Source of the DNA: Ulvibacter sp047614245
GTDB lineage: Bacteria; Bacteroidota; Bacteroidia; Flavobacteriales; Flavobacteriaceae
Reading direction: 5' to 3'
DNA length: 7,651 bases
Assembly: GCA_047614245.1 (NCBI GenBank)
Contig: JBLHIC010000105.1
Location: 1 to 7,651, forward strand
The translations under genes and the position numbers were made by a program. Positions 1-6,453 of the stretch are shown piece by piece. Each line of letters starts with the position of its first letter. Within the stretch, counting starts at the first letter, position 1. The notes under the pieces were generated by a model, which was given only the letters and a program-made list of their open reading frames with translations, did no database searches and was not told where the DNA came from.

Positions 1-720
1 AAAAACAGCGAAGTAATCCTTTCGTTCAAGATCATTCGTAAAATCAAAATATTCTGTTAGTGAAGTTCTGGTGGTTTTTCTAGATTTCTCTTCCATTTCT
101 ACCAATGATAGATTCTCATTATCACTTGGCTCATATTCTTCTCCTTTGAAAGCTGCTTCTTTCTTTCTCTCTACTGAGGTATTTGTCTCTTCAATAAGAT
201 CATAATAGGAAGGAATTGTAGAAAATTTTAGCTGCCATCTCCAGCGTTTGAACATTTCCTTTTTAGTCGAAACATAGGCTAGTTCATCATAGTCCACATT
301 AATAACTTCATTCTTATTATAATCAAAAGGGGTCTCCAACACTTTTTCATACATTCCTTTGGCATCCTCCATCCTTTCGGTAAAACGGTTGAAAACCAAA
401 TCGAAAAAAGTCAATTCTTTATTCTTTATTTGATCATCAATTTCAGTTTTGTATTTACTGAACTCTTTTATATCGGAGACAAGAAAGTATCGTTTAAGGG
501 GATCAAGACTATTTATAAAGTCCTTATATATTTCGGCAGAAAAAGCATCGTTAATGTCTTTGGAGTCGTAATGTCCTTTTTGTAAAACGTAACTTATTAA
601 ATCAAGAAGAAGTTTATCCTTGTCTGGGTCATTGAATTCCTTTGTGGTAAAACTGCAGGATGCTGCCGCCACAAATACAGTTAAGAATAATATCTTCAAA
701 TTATTTTTCATTAATTTCAT
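1..720 (-). CDS. prc: Tail-specific (C-terminal processing) protease, N-terminal part, truncated by left edge
   Basis: Reading leftward from the ATG at 718-720, the frame stays open for 240 codons to the window edge, so only the N-terminal part is present. The start reads MKLMKNNLKILFLTVFVAAA followed by S-C, a signal peptide with a lipobox-like end at Cys22, suggesting a lipoprotein facing the periplasm. The mature part contains SLDPLKRYFLVSDI (about residues 71-84), typical of the N-terminal domain of Prc/Tsp proteases (MEROPS S41A), and a helical, charged region with KEMFKRWRWQLKF near residues 154-166. The PDZ domain and the Ser/Lys catalytic dyad would lie beyond the left edge, so activity cannot be checked. 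The family degrades periplasmic proteins from their C-termini and processes envelope proteins. A second in-frame ATG at 709-711 (MKNNLKIL) is an equally plausible start. The gene diverges from surE. Confidence 0.85.
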   Translation of the reverse strand, partial: MKLMKNNLKILFLTVFVAAASCSFTTKEFNDPDKDKLLLDLISYVLQKGHYDSKDINDAFSAEIYKDFINSLDPLKRYFLVSDIKEFSKYKTEIDDQIKNKELTFFDLVFNRFTERMEDAKGMYEKVLETPFDYNKNEVINVDYDELAYVSTKKEMFKRWRWQLKFSTIPSYYDLIEETNTSVERKKEAAFKGEEYEPSDNENLSLVEMEEKSRKTTRTSLTEYFDFTNDLERKDYFAVF

Positions 721-742
721 ATTGATCAACTTAAATTTATTA

Positions 743-780
743 GCAACTGACTAAATTATACAAAAAACCGTGCCAGTTGC
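743..780. repeat. Inverted repeat GCAACTG / CAGTTGC upstream of prc
   Basis: The arms GCAACTG (743-749) and CAGTTGC (774-780) are perfect 7-bp complements separated by 24 nt. They lie 23-60 bp upstream of the prc start, where a promoter or operator would be expected. There is no T-tract beside an arm, so it does not look like a terminator. It could be a protein-binding dyad or chance in AT-rich DNA. Confidence 0.35.
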
Positions 781-786
781 GTATTA

Positions 787-820
787 TGATATTAATTTTT
801 TGTTAAACAACCTAATATCA
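787..820. repeat. Nested dyad between prc and surE
   Basis: The outer arms TGATATTA (787-794) and TAATATCA (813-820) are perfect 8-bp complements. Inside them is a second dyad, TTGTT-A-AACAA (800-810), nearly centred on the same axis. The 34-bp element is AT-rich and has no flanking T-run typical of an intrinsic terminator. It lies in the middle of the divergent intergenic region. A regulator-binding site is possible, but nothing in the sequence names the regulator. Confidence 0.4.
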
Positions 821-905
821 AAAAATCATAAAAAAGAAGAAGGAATATATTTATAAGTCCCGCAACTTTCTAAGCTGAAAACAAAGATCAATTAAAGGAA
901 GTAAC

Positions 906-934
906 TGAACAGGCAAATACTTAATGACTGTTCA
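906..934. repeat. Inverted repeat TGAACAG / CTGTTCA upstream of surE
   Basis: The arms TGAACAG (906-912) and CTGTTCA (928-934) are perfect 7-bp complements with a 15-nt spacer. They lie about 45-70 bp upstream of the putative surE -7 element, a position where an activator or repressor site would be reasonable. Function is inferred from position only. Confidence 0.35.
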
Positions 935-958
935 AGAAACCATAATTAGACCCTGTTA

Positions 959-984
959 TTTGAAATTTAATAATTGTACTTTTG
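959..984 (+). promoter_or_regulatory. Putative Bacteroidota-type promoter for the surE cluster
   Basis: TACTTTTG at 977-984 exactly matches the Bacteroidota -7 consensus TAnnTTTG and lies 18 nt before the surE ATG, implying a short leader. The nearest -33-like TTTG (959-962) is only 14 nt upstream of it, shorter than the usual spacing of about 19-21 nt. The -7 element is therefore the stronger half of the call. This would be the promoter for the five-gene plus-strand cluster. Confidence 0.45.
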
Positions 985-1002
985 TTTGTTTAAAACCCTT
1001 GT

Positions 1003-1779
1003 ATGTCAAAAAAAAGACCCCTTATCCTCGTAACTAACGATGACGGAATTACTGCCCCTGGAATTAGAACACTTATAGAGGTAATGAATACGTTTGGGGA
1101 TGTTTATGTAGTTGCCCCAGATGCACCTCAGAGTGCTATGGGACATGCAATCACAATTAATGACACCCTTTATTGTAATGCGATAACTGTTGTGAAAGGA
1201 GAGCCTCAAATTGAATATAGTTGTAGCGGAACTCCTGTAGATTGTGTGAAAATTGCCGTAAACGAAATTTTAAAACGCAAGCCAGACTTATGTGTGAGCG
1301 GCGTAAATCATGGAAGTAATTCATCAATTAATGTAATATATAGCGGAACAATGAGTGCCGCGGTAGAGGCTGGAACACTTGGCATTCCATCAATTGGCTT
1401 TTCTTTACTGGATTATTCACTGGAAGCTGACTTTGAAGCTTCAAAAAAATATATCAAACTCTTGGTTGAGCAATGTATTGAGCATGGTCTGCCAAATGGG
1501 GTAGTCCTAAATGTGAACATACCAAAATTATCTGAAAACGAGATTAAAGGGGTACGAGTCTGCAGGCAAGCGAATGCGCATTGGGAGGAAAGGTTTGACA
1601 AACGAACGAGCCCGCTTGGCCGTGATTACTATTGGTTAACAGGTGAATTTGTGAACAACGATAAGGGTGAAGACACGGATGAGTGGGCCTTACATAATGG
1701 TTATGTTTCGGTGGTGCCGGTCCAATTTGATCTTACAGCCCACCATGCAATTAAAGACATCAATACTTGGAATATATAA
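1003..1779 (+). CDS. surE: 5'/3'-nucleotidase SurE
   Basis: SurE is a metal-dependent cytoplasmic phosphatase that removes phosphate from nucleoside 5'- and 3'-monophosphates and is linked to stationary-phase survival. The 258-residue length is normal for the family. The N-terminus carries the hallmark ILVTNDDGITAPG (residues 8-20), in which Asp13 and Asp14 are the expected metal ligands. VVAPDAPQSAMGHAI (36-50) supplies the conserved Ser44, and CVSGVNHGSN (97-106) contains Asn102, the expected fourth ligand. YSGTMSAAVEA (113-123) and NVNIP (170-174) are further family blocks. All key residues are present, so an active enzyme is expected. The ATG at 1003 gives the usual short lead to the first strand, and an exact -7 promoter element lies just upstream. 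The stop codon overlaps the next start (TAATG), so translation of the two genes is probably coupled. Confidence 0.97.
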   Translation: MSKKRPLILVTNDDGITAPGIRTLIEVMNTFGDVYVVAPDAPQSAMGHAITINDTLYCNAITVVKGEPQIEYSCSGTPVDCVKIAVNEILKRKPDLCVSGVNHGSNSSINVIYSGTMSAAVEAGTLGIPSIGFSLLDYSLEADFEASKKYIKLLVEQCIEHGLPNGVVLNVNIPKLSENEIKGVRVCRQANAHWEERFDKRTSPLGRDYYWLTGEFVNNDKGEDTDEWALHNGYVSVVPVQFDLTAHHAIKDINTWNI

Positions 1780-2069
1780 TGAAACAAAAAATTGGAAAGG
1801 AAATTCTAATTGGTTTTTTAATTGGGCTTGTTGCTAATATTTCCGGAAGTTATCTTTATATTTTCTTTTTTTCAAAGTACGAATTAGAGACTACTTTAGA
1901 AATTGCTTTAGAGCAAGATGTATTAGGAAATATAATTGCCCTAGGAGCTTTATTGAACTTAGGAGTTTTTTTTATTTTTCTTAAAAAGAAGAAATATTAT
2001 AGGGCGCGAGGTGTAATTGCGGCAACGCTATTGGCGGCAATAATAATAGCTGTTGCTAAATTTTATTAA
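1779..2069 (+). CDS. Small three-helix membrane protein of unknown function
   Basis: I do not recognise this family. The ATG at 1779 shares its A with the surE stop codon (TAATG), giving a 96-residue protein. An in-frame TTG twelve bases upstream lies inside surE and is a less likely start. Three hydrophobic segments are visible: about 9-31 (rich in I, L, F and G), 49-68 and 78-95. A basic loop, KKKKYYRAR (69-77), between helices 2 and 3 would be cytoplasmic by the positive-inside rule. That places the acidic stretch ELETTLEIALEQD (35-47) on the periplasmic side. There is no signal peptidase site, cysteine or histidine, so an enzyme is unlikely. The coupled start suggests production in step with SurE, and it sits 38 nt before lpxB. 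A structural or assembly role at the inner membrane is possible but unproven. Confidence 0.8.
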   Translation: MKQKIGKEILIGFLIGLVANISGSYLYIFFFSKYELETTLEIALEQDVLGNIIALGALLNLGVFFIFLKKKKYYRARGVIAATLLAAIIIAVAKFY

Positions 2070-2107
2070 ACTTTTATCCCCAGAGTATTTATTAAATATA
2101 TACCAAA

Positions 2108-3226
2108 ATGAAGTATTATCTCATAGCAGGCGAAGCATCTGGAGACTTGCACGGCGCCAACTTGATGAAAGCCTTGAAGCTACAAGATGTAGATGCAACA
2201 TTTCGTTATTGGGGTGGAGATCTGATGAAGGAAGTTGGAGGCGATCCTGTCAAACATTATCGGGAACTTGCTTTTATGGGCTTCATTGAGGTTCTATTTA
2301 ACTTAACAACTATACTAAAAAATATCACGCTCTGTAAGAAAGACATAGATTCATTTAAGCCAGATATAATCATTTTTATTGATTATCCAGGTTTCAACCT
2401 TCGAATCGCGAAATGGGCCAAACTTAAGAATTATCGAACACACTATTATATTTCACCTCAAATTTGGGCTTGGAAAGAGGGGAGAATTGCAAGTATAAAA
2501 CGTGACGTAGACGCTATGTATGTGATCCTCCCGTTTGAGAAAGAGTTTTACGAAGAGAAACACGGTTTTCCAGTACATTTCGTAGGGCACCCATTGATTG
2601 ATGCCATAGCAAATAAAGAATTAGTTAGCCCAATTACTTTCAAAAAAGAAAATCGTTTAGACGACCGCCCTATCGTGGCATTGCTCCCTGGTAGTCGGAA
2701 ACAAGAAATTTCAAAAATGCTTGCTGTAATGCTTTCTGTGGTCGATAATTTCGAAGAGTATCAATTTGTAATTGCCGGAGCACCTAGTCAGGAGGCCGAG
2801 TTTTACGCTCCTTATATAAAAAGACAGAACGTTCATCTTTTGCTAAACAAAACCTACGATCTATTAAGTATTTCGACTGCGGCTTTGGTTACATCTGGGA
2901 CGGCCACTTTAGAAACAGCTCTGTTCAAAGTACCACAAGTAGTCTGTTATAAAGGGAATCGTATCTCCTACGAAATTGCCAAACGAGTTATTAATCTAAA
3001 ATACATTTCGCTTGTTAATTTAATTTTGGACAAAGAAGTGGTAACCGAATTAATCCAAACGGATTTCAATACTAAAAAACTCGAGCAAGAGCTCGCTAAA
3101 ATATTAAACCCATATCAAAGAGCTAAGTTATTTTTAGACTACTACGATTTGGAGCAGAGATTAGGAGGTAAAGGCGCAAGTGCTAAAACTGCAAATCTTA
3201 TTTTTGAAGCGATTAGTAAAAGTTAG
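2108..3226 (+). CDS. lpxB: Lipid-A-disaccharide synthase LpxB
   Basis: LpxB joins UDP-2,3-diacylglucosamine and 2,3-diacylglucosamine-1-phosphate (lipid X) into the beta-1,6 lipid A disaccharide. It acts at the cytoplasmic face of the inner membrane (glycosyltransferase family GT19). At 372 residues it has the usual length. Clear family blocks are AGEASGDLHGANL (7-19), FIDYPGFN (90-97, whose Asp92 matches the conserved catalytic-region Asp), YYISPQIWAWKEGRI (113-127), VGHPLID (159-165), LLPGSRKQEI (192-201, nucleotide-binding loop) and TSGTATLET (262-270). The family is intact with no missing motif. The ATG at 2108 puts the AGEASGD block at its normal position next to the N-terminus. It is flanked by the small membrane protein 38 nt upstream and the NlpC/P60 gene 37 nt downstream, consistent with one operon. 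Its presence shows a Gram-negative organism making lipid A. Confidence 0.97.
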   Translation: MKYYLIAGEASGDLHGANLMKALKLQDVDATFRYWGGDLMKEVGGDPVKHYRELAFMGFIEVLFNLTTILKNITLCKKDIDSFKPDIIIFIDYPGFNLRIAKWAKLKNYRTHYYISPQIWAWKEGRIASIKRDVDAMYVILPFEKEFYEEKHGFPVHFVGHPLIDAIANKELVSPITFKKENRLDDRPIVALLPGSRKQEISKMLAVMLSVVDNFEEYQFVIAGAPSQEAEFYAPYIKRQNVHLLLNKTYDLLSISTAALVTSGTATLETALFKVPQVVCYKGNRISYEIAKRVINLKYISLVNLILDKEVVTELIQTDFNTKKLEQELAKILNPYQRAKLFLDYYDLEQRLGGKGASAKTANLIFEAISKS

Positions 3227-3263
3227 ATTATTTTTCATAATTTTAACAAAACCGAATCCTATC

Positions 3264-3767
3264 ATGCAAAAGCTACTCCTACTAGCCATCCTATCTCTTT
3301 TTCTAAGTTCTTGTGGAAGTTCAAAATCAGCTTCTTCCAGAAACGTAGGCAAGACAGAGAAAATATCGAAAACTTCAAAAAATACTAAGGTCAATAAGAT
3401 TGTCTCCTACGCTAAGACTTTTAAAGGTACTCGTTATAAATTTGGAGGCACCACCAAAAAGGGTATGGATTGTTCAGGTTTAGTTTTTATTGCTTTTGGC
3501 AAAGAAGAAATAACACTGCCTCGAGTCTCAAGAGATATGGCAAAAACGGGGAAACCCATTTCTTTATCGAAAAGTGCTGAAGGGGATCTGGTTTTCTTCA
3601 AAACTAGCAAAAGTAAAAAATCTATTAATCACGTTGGATTAGTAGTAGGCTCGAGAAAAGGCGAAATTATTTTTATACATTCAACGACTTCAAAAGGGGT
3701 GATTATTTCGTCTATGGATGAAGGTTATTGGAAAAGTGCATTCGTAGAAGCTCGCCGAGTTATGTAA
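3264..3767 (+). CDS. NlpC/P60-family (C40) cell-wall hydrolase, lipoprotein
   Basis: This is a 167-residue predicted lipoprotein with one NlpC/P60 domain. Members of the family cut peptidoglycan stem peptides, usually between D-glutamate and the diamino acid. The ATG at 3264 is chosen because it gives a clean signal peptide, MQKLLLLAILSLFLSSC, with lipobox L-S-S-C at Cys17. The frame is open upstream into lpxB, but that extension would bury the signal. After a Ser/Lys-rich linker (18-45), the domain shows KFGGTTKKGMDCSGLVF (59-75) with catalytic Cys70. It continues with PRVSRDM (86-92), GDLVFF (107-112), NHVGLVVG (122-129) with His123, and FIHST (137-141) with His139 as third triad residue. 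The domain appears complete and active. No SH3 or LysM cell-wall-binding domain is present. It could act in envelope growth or turnover; the exact bond cut is not determinable here. Confidence 0.92.
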   Translation: MQKLLLLAILSLFLSSCGSSKSASSRNVGKTEKISKTSKNTKVNKIVSYAKTFKGTRYKFGGTTKKGMDCSGLVFIAFGKEEITLPRVSRDMAKTGKPISLSKSAEGDLVFFKTSKSKKSINHVGLVVGSRKGEIIFIHSTTSKGVIISSMDEGYWKSAFVEARRVM

Positions 3768-3815
3768 AATTACTATCTTTAAAATTCCGCTGCTCCCCAT
3801 TCATAATCATTGAGT

Positions 3816-5843
3816 GTGAAGTTTATCAATTATTTAATAATTCGTTTTTCTATTCTTACTACTTTGGGAATAGTTGCTGGACATTTCTCTGCTTTTCAAT
3901 CCATATTCTTTTTAAAAGCCACAGTCATACTAGTTGCAGTGCTATTAATTCTTTGGCTATTAACTCGTAATCAATTATATCAGAATTCTGTATACGGAAT
4001 AGTTTCCTACATGAGTTTTTTCACAATTGGATATTGTAATTATCAGATCCAACTTCCGCTCTTTCAACCAAATCATTATTCGCATATCTCGTCAGAAAAA
4101 ACCACAGATTTCTTCCAACTAAAGATCACCGACATACTTAAACCAGGCAATTACAATCGAAAATATATCGCTAAAGTTGAAGCTATTAATGGAATATCAA
4201 CATCAGGCACTATTTTAATACTCATCCAGAAAGACAGCACTTCAGGACCTTTATTTATTGACGATCAGATCTTATTAAAGACAACCCTTAAACCCATTCC
4301 TAGACCCTTAAATCCGGGTCAATTTAATTATTCCAAATACATGGAAACTTTAGGTATATATGATCAAATACAGTTTAAGAATCGACGTATTTTAATGAAA
4401 ACGGTTGGATCAATTACTCTTAAAGGTCAAGCTGAGGGATTACGGAATTATTTGCTTGAAAAATTGAAACAGACGTCATTAGGTTTTGATGAACGTGCGA
4501 TAATCCAAGCCCTTGTTTTGGGACAAAAAAAAGATATAAATAAAGACCTCTATAGCAGTTATGCCAAAGCCGGAGCAGTACATATTCTCGCAGTTTCGGG
4601 TTTACATGTAGGTATATTATATTTCATTTTAACTTTCATATTATCATTCACAAACCGCTTAAAATGGGGAAATTTTATTCAGAGTTTTCTAATAATTTTT
4701 TGTCTTTGGTTTTTCGCATTTGTCACTGGACTTTCTCCTTCCGTAACTCGCGCAGTGACCATGTTTTCAATCTTCGCCATTGCTAAAAATATCAATAGAG
4801 AATCAAGTACTATAAACAATCTTTTTCTGTCATTTTTTTTATTAATCCTTATCAATCCGCTTTGGCTATTCCACGTTGGTTTTCAATTGAGTTATTTGGC
4901 CGTATTCTCTATCATAGTGGTACAACCAAAACTTAGCAGGTATTATCGTCCTAGGTTCTACATTGATAAATTATTTTGGGGTATTTTCACTGTGAGTATC
5001 GCTGCCCAATTAGGCGTGCTGCCATTGAGCATTTATTATTTTCATCAATTCCCGGGGTTATTTTTTCTAACAAATATTGTCGTGTTGCCAGTAATTGGTA
5101 TCTTATTAGGTGGTGGAATCTTATTGATAATTCTTTCGGTATTAAACTTTTTACCAGACCAATTTACTAAAACGTATAACTTCCTTATTAAAAGTTTAAA
5201 TGAGTTCATCAACTGGGTGGCAAATCAAGAACTCTTTGTCTTCCAAGACATTCATTATACAGAAGGAAATACACTCACTACTTACTTTTTTTTAACCTCA
5301 CTTATTTTACTTTGGTACAAGTTCAATTACAAAAATTTAATTTTTGTTTTAGTAAGTTTAAATTTACTAATCGGATTCGTTGTTTGGGACAAATTTAAAT
5401 CATCGCAAAATGAGTTGTTGGTTTTTCACAAAAGTCGTAAATCACTTATTGGCTATAAAAATGATGATCAGTTTACTTTATTCAGAAACGATTCTCTTGC
5501 AAATTTTGAAACATCCTACCCCCTTCGGAACTATCTTATTAATAGAGAAATTAATAATTATTGCGAAGAAGGCATTCCGAAGACATTTAAATTTAGAAAC
5601 ACCAACATACTAATCCTAGATAGTCTAGGTGTGTATTCGAAGAATTTTCAGAAATCAGTAGTAATTCTTACTGAAAGCCCGCAGGTAAATCTGGAACGAT
5701 TAATTGATTCTATAGATCCGCAACAAATCATTGCCGATGGAAGTAACTATACTAGCTATGTTATCCGGTGGAAAAACACCTGTGTACAAAAAAAGCTCCC
5801 TTTTCACCATACCGGTAAGAGGGGAGCCCACATCATTGAATAG
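3816..5843 (+). CDS. comEC: ComEC/Rec2-family competence DNA-channel protein with degenerate C-terminal domain
   Basis: ComEC forms the inner-membrane channel that brings single-stranded DNA into the cell in natural transformation. With GTG 3816 as start (MKFINYLIIRF) the protein has 675 residues; an in-frame TTG at 3810 is the alternative. Order of parts: two or three N-terminal helices (about 8-75), a DUF4131/OB-like soluble region (about 90-200) ending in LNPGQFNYSKYMETLGIYDQ (165-184), then the Competence domain. That domain carries AVHILAVSGLHVGILYF (254-270), GLSPSVTRAVTMF (305-317), many helices up to about 525, and a C-terminal soluble region (about 533-675). The C-terminal region resembles the metallo-beta-lactamase domain of longer ComEC proteins but lacks the HxHxDH and HHGS-type metal motifs. 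It ends in PFHHTGKRGAHII. It is the last gene of the cluster, 48 nt after the NlpC/P60 gene. Three 8-nt A or T runs occur in the frame. Confidence 0.92.
   Translation: MKFINYLIIRFSILTTLGIVAGHFSAFQSIFFLKATVILVAVLLILWLLTRNQLYQNSVYGIVSYMSFFTIGYCNYQIQLPLFQPNHYSHISSEKTTDFFQLKITDILKPGNYNRKYIAKVEAINGISTSGTILILIQKDSTSGPLFIDDQILLKTTLKPIPRPLNPGQFNYSKYMETLGIYDQIQFKNRRILMKTVGSITLKGQAEGLRNYLLEKLKQTSLGFDERAIIQALVLGQKKDINKDLYSSYAKAGAVHILAVSGLHVGILYFILTFILSFTNRLKWGNFIQSFLIIFCLWFFAFVTGLSPSVTRAVTMFSIFAIAKNINRESSTINNLFLSFFLLILINPLWLFHVGFQLSYLAVFSIIVVQPKLSRYYRPRFYIDKLFWGIFTVSIAAQLGVLPLSIYYFHQFPGLFFLTNIVVLPVIGILLGGGILLIILSVLNFLPDQFTKTYNFLIKSLNEFINWVANQELFVFQDIHYTEGNTLTTYFFLTSLILLWYKFNYKNLIFVLVSLNLLIGFVVWDKFKSSQNELLVFHKSRKSLIGYKNDDQFTLFRNDSLANFETSYPLRNYLINREINNYCEEGIPKTFKFRNTNILILDSLGVYSKNFQKSVVILTESPQVNLERLIDSIDPQQIIADGSNYTSYVIRWKNTCVQKKLPFHHTGKRGAHIIE
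5788..5827 (-). terminator. Intrinsic terminator of the thioredoxin gene, inside comEC
   Basis: Read on the minus strand, GCTCCC (5827-5822) pairs with GGGAGC (5800-5795) and is followed at once by seven T residues (5794-5788). Extra pairing in the loop (ACC with GGT, and a few T-A pairs) may extend the hairpin. This is a good rho-independent terminator for leftward transcription from the thioredoxin gene, whose stop is 37 nt upstream. It lies wholly within the last 20 codons of comEC. On the plus strand the same hairpin has no T-tract after it, so it should not end comEC transcription. Confidence 0.75.
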
Positions 5844-5864
5844 CGAAACACTTAACTTAAAGCA

Positions 5865-6404
5865 CTACCCTTTGAATGTTCCTTTAAAATTTTCCTGGTA
5901 ATCAGCCCATTCTTCTGCTGTAACCACTTTAAGATAATCATCAGTGCCAATCATTTTTAAATAAATTTCTAGTTGCGATGGTGTTTTATACCCAGGAATT
6001 GCCTGAATTAAAGTGCCATCCGATCCAAAAAACACCAAACTTGGATACCCACGAAGTTTTAAGGCCTCTGCAAAGAAGTGGGTGGTATTTCTACCCTTTC
6101 TACCTTCTTGATAATTTGGATTGGCATAGGTAAAATCTTCAAAAGTAATTTCTTCAGTACCCTCGGCATTAAACTTCACAGCGTAATAATTATCATTTAT
6201 GTAGTCGATTACATCTTTACTAGTGAAGGTGTTTCGGTCCATCATTTTACAAGGACCACACCAAGTTGTATAGACATCCATAAAAATCTTTTTTGGATTC
6301 TCTTGCTGCGCTGCAAGCGCTTCATTCATTGTTATCCAATTTATTTCCTGTGCGTTTACGTATCCAACGGCTAATAAAGTCAAAAGGAATAATAATTTTT
6401 TCAT
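5865..6404 (-). CDS. Secreted thioredoxin-like protein with WCGPC active site
   Basis: This is a predicted periplasmic thiol-disulfide protein of 179 residues. The chosen ATG (6402-6404) gives MKKLLFLLTLLAVGYVNA, a Sec signal peptide with likely cleavage after Ala18. An adjacent ATG at 6405-6407 would add one Met. The frame remains open to an ATG at 6450-6452, but that one lies inside a terminator hairpin and would hide the signal. The thioredoxin fold shows IFMDVYTTWCGPCKMM (40-55) with redox Cys49 and Cys52. It also has the expected cis-proline at Gly-Tyr-Pro121, followed by the strand LVFFGSDGTLI. Between them, about 87-113 is a longer linker than in cytosolic thioredoxin, as in DsbD-gamma/Thioredoxin_7-type proteins. 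It probably reduces or isomerises envelope protein thiols; the partner is unknown. It converges with comEC (21 nt between stops) and has its own putative promoter and terminator. Confidence 0.9.
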   Translation of the reverse strand: MKKLLFLLTLLAVGYVNAQEINWITMNEALAAQQENPKKIFMDVYTTWCGPCKMMDRNTFTSKDVIDYINDNYYAVKFNAEGTEEITFEDFTYANPNYQEGRKGRNTTHFFAEALKLRGYPSLVFFGSDGTLIQAIPGYKTPSQLEIYLKMIGTDDYLKVVTAEEWADYQENFKGTFKG

Positions 6405-6420
6405 CATAAATATTTTTTGG

Positions 6421-6453
6421 CAACTATAAAAATGAAACAAAAAACGTTCCAAA
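6421..6453 (-). promoter_or_regulatory. Putative Bacteroidota-type promoter of the thioredoxin gene
   Basis: On the minus strand TATAGTTG (6428-6421) matches the -7 consensus TAnnTTTG at all but one base. TTTG (6453-6450) lies 21 nt upstream, close to the usual -33 spacing. The -7 box ends 13-16 nt before the candidate ATGs. The -33 element falls in the loop and arm of the terminator hairpin at 6438-6470. The call is inferred from consensus and spacing only. Confidence 0.4.

Noticed and set aside
745..770. Promoter for prc on the minus strand (TATAATTTAG-like stretch)
   Set aside because: It matches the -7 consensus with one mismatch at best and has no -33 TTG at a suitable distance; too weak to annotate.
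3180..3263. Longer N-terminus for the NlpC/P60 protein reaching back into lpxB
   Set aside because: The extension overlaps lpxB coding sequence and would bury the lipoprotein signal that begins at the ATG at 3264.
6301..6325. Hairpin CTTGC-TGCGCT-GCAAG as a plus-strand terminator after comEC
   Set aside because: The stem is only 5 bp and no T-tract follows; it lies in the signal-peptide-proximal coding part of the thioredoxin gene.
6078..6374. 98-residue plus-strand open frame opposite the thioredoxin gene
   Set aside because: It is fully antisense to a gene with clear family motifs, has no recognisable domain and no promoter signal, so it is a shadow frame.
6405..6452. Longer N-terminus for the thioredoxin-like protein from the ATG at 6450-6452
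   Set aside because: That start lies in the terminator hairpin and would put 16 extra residues before a clear Sec signal peptide; the putative promoter also maps downstream of it.
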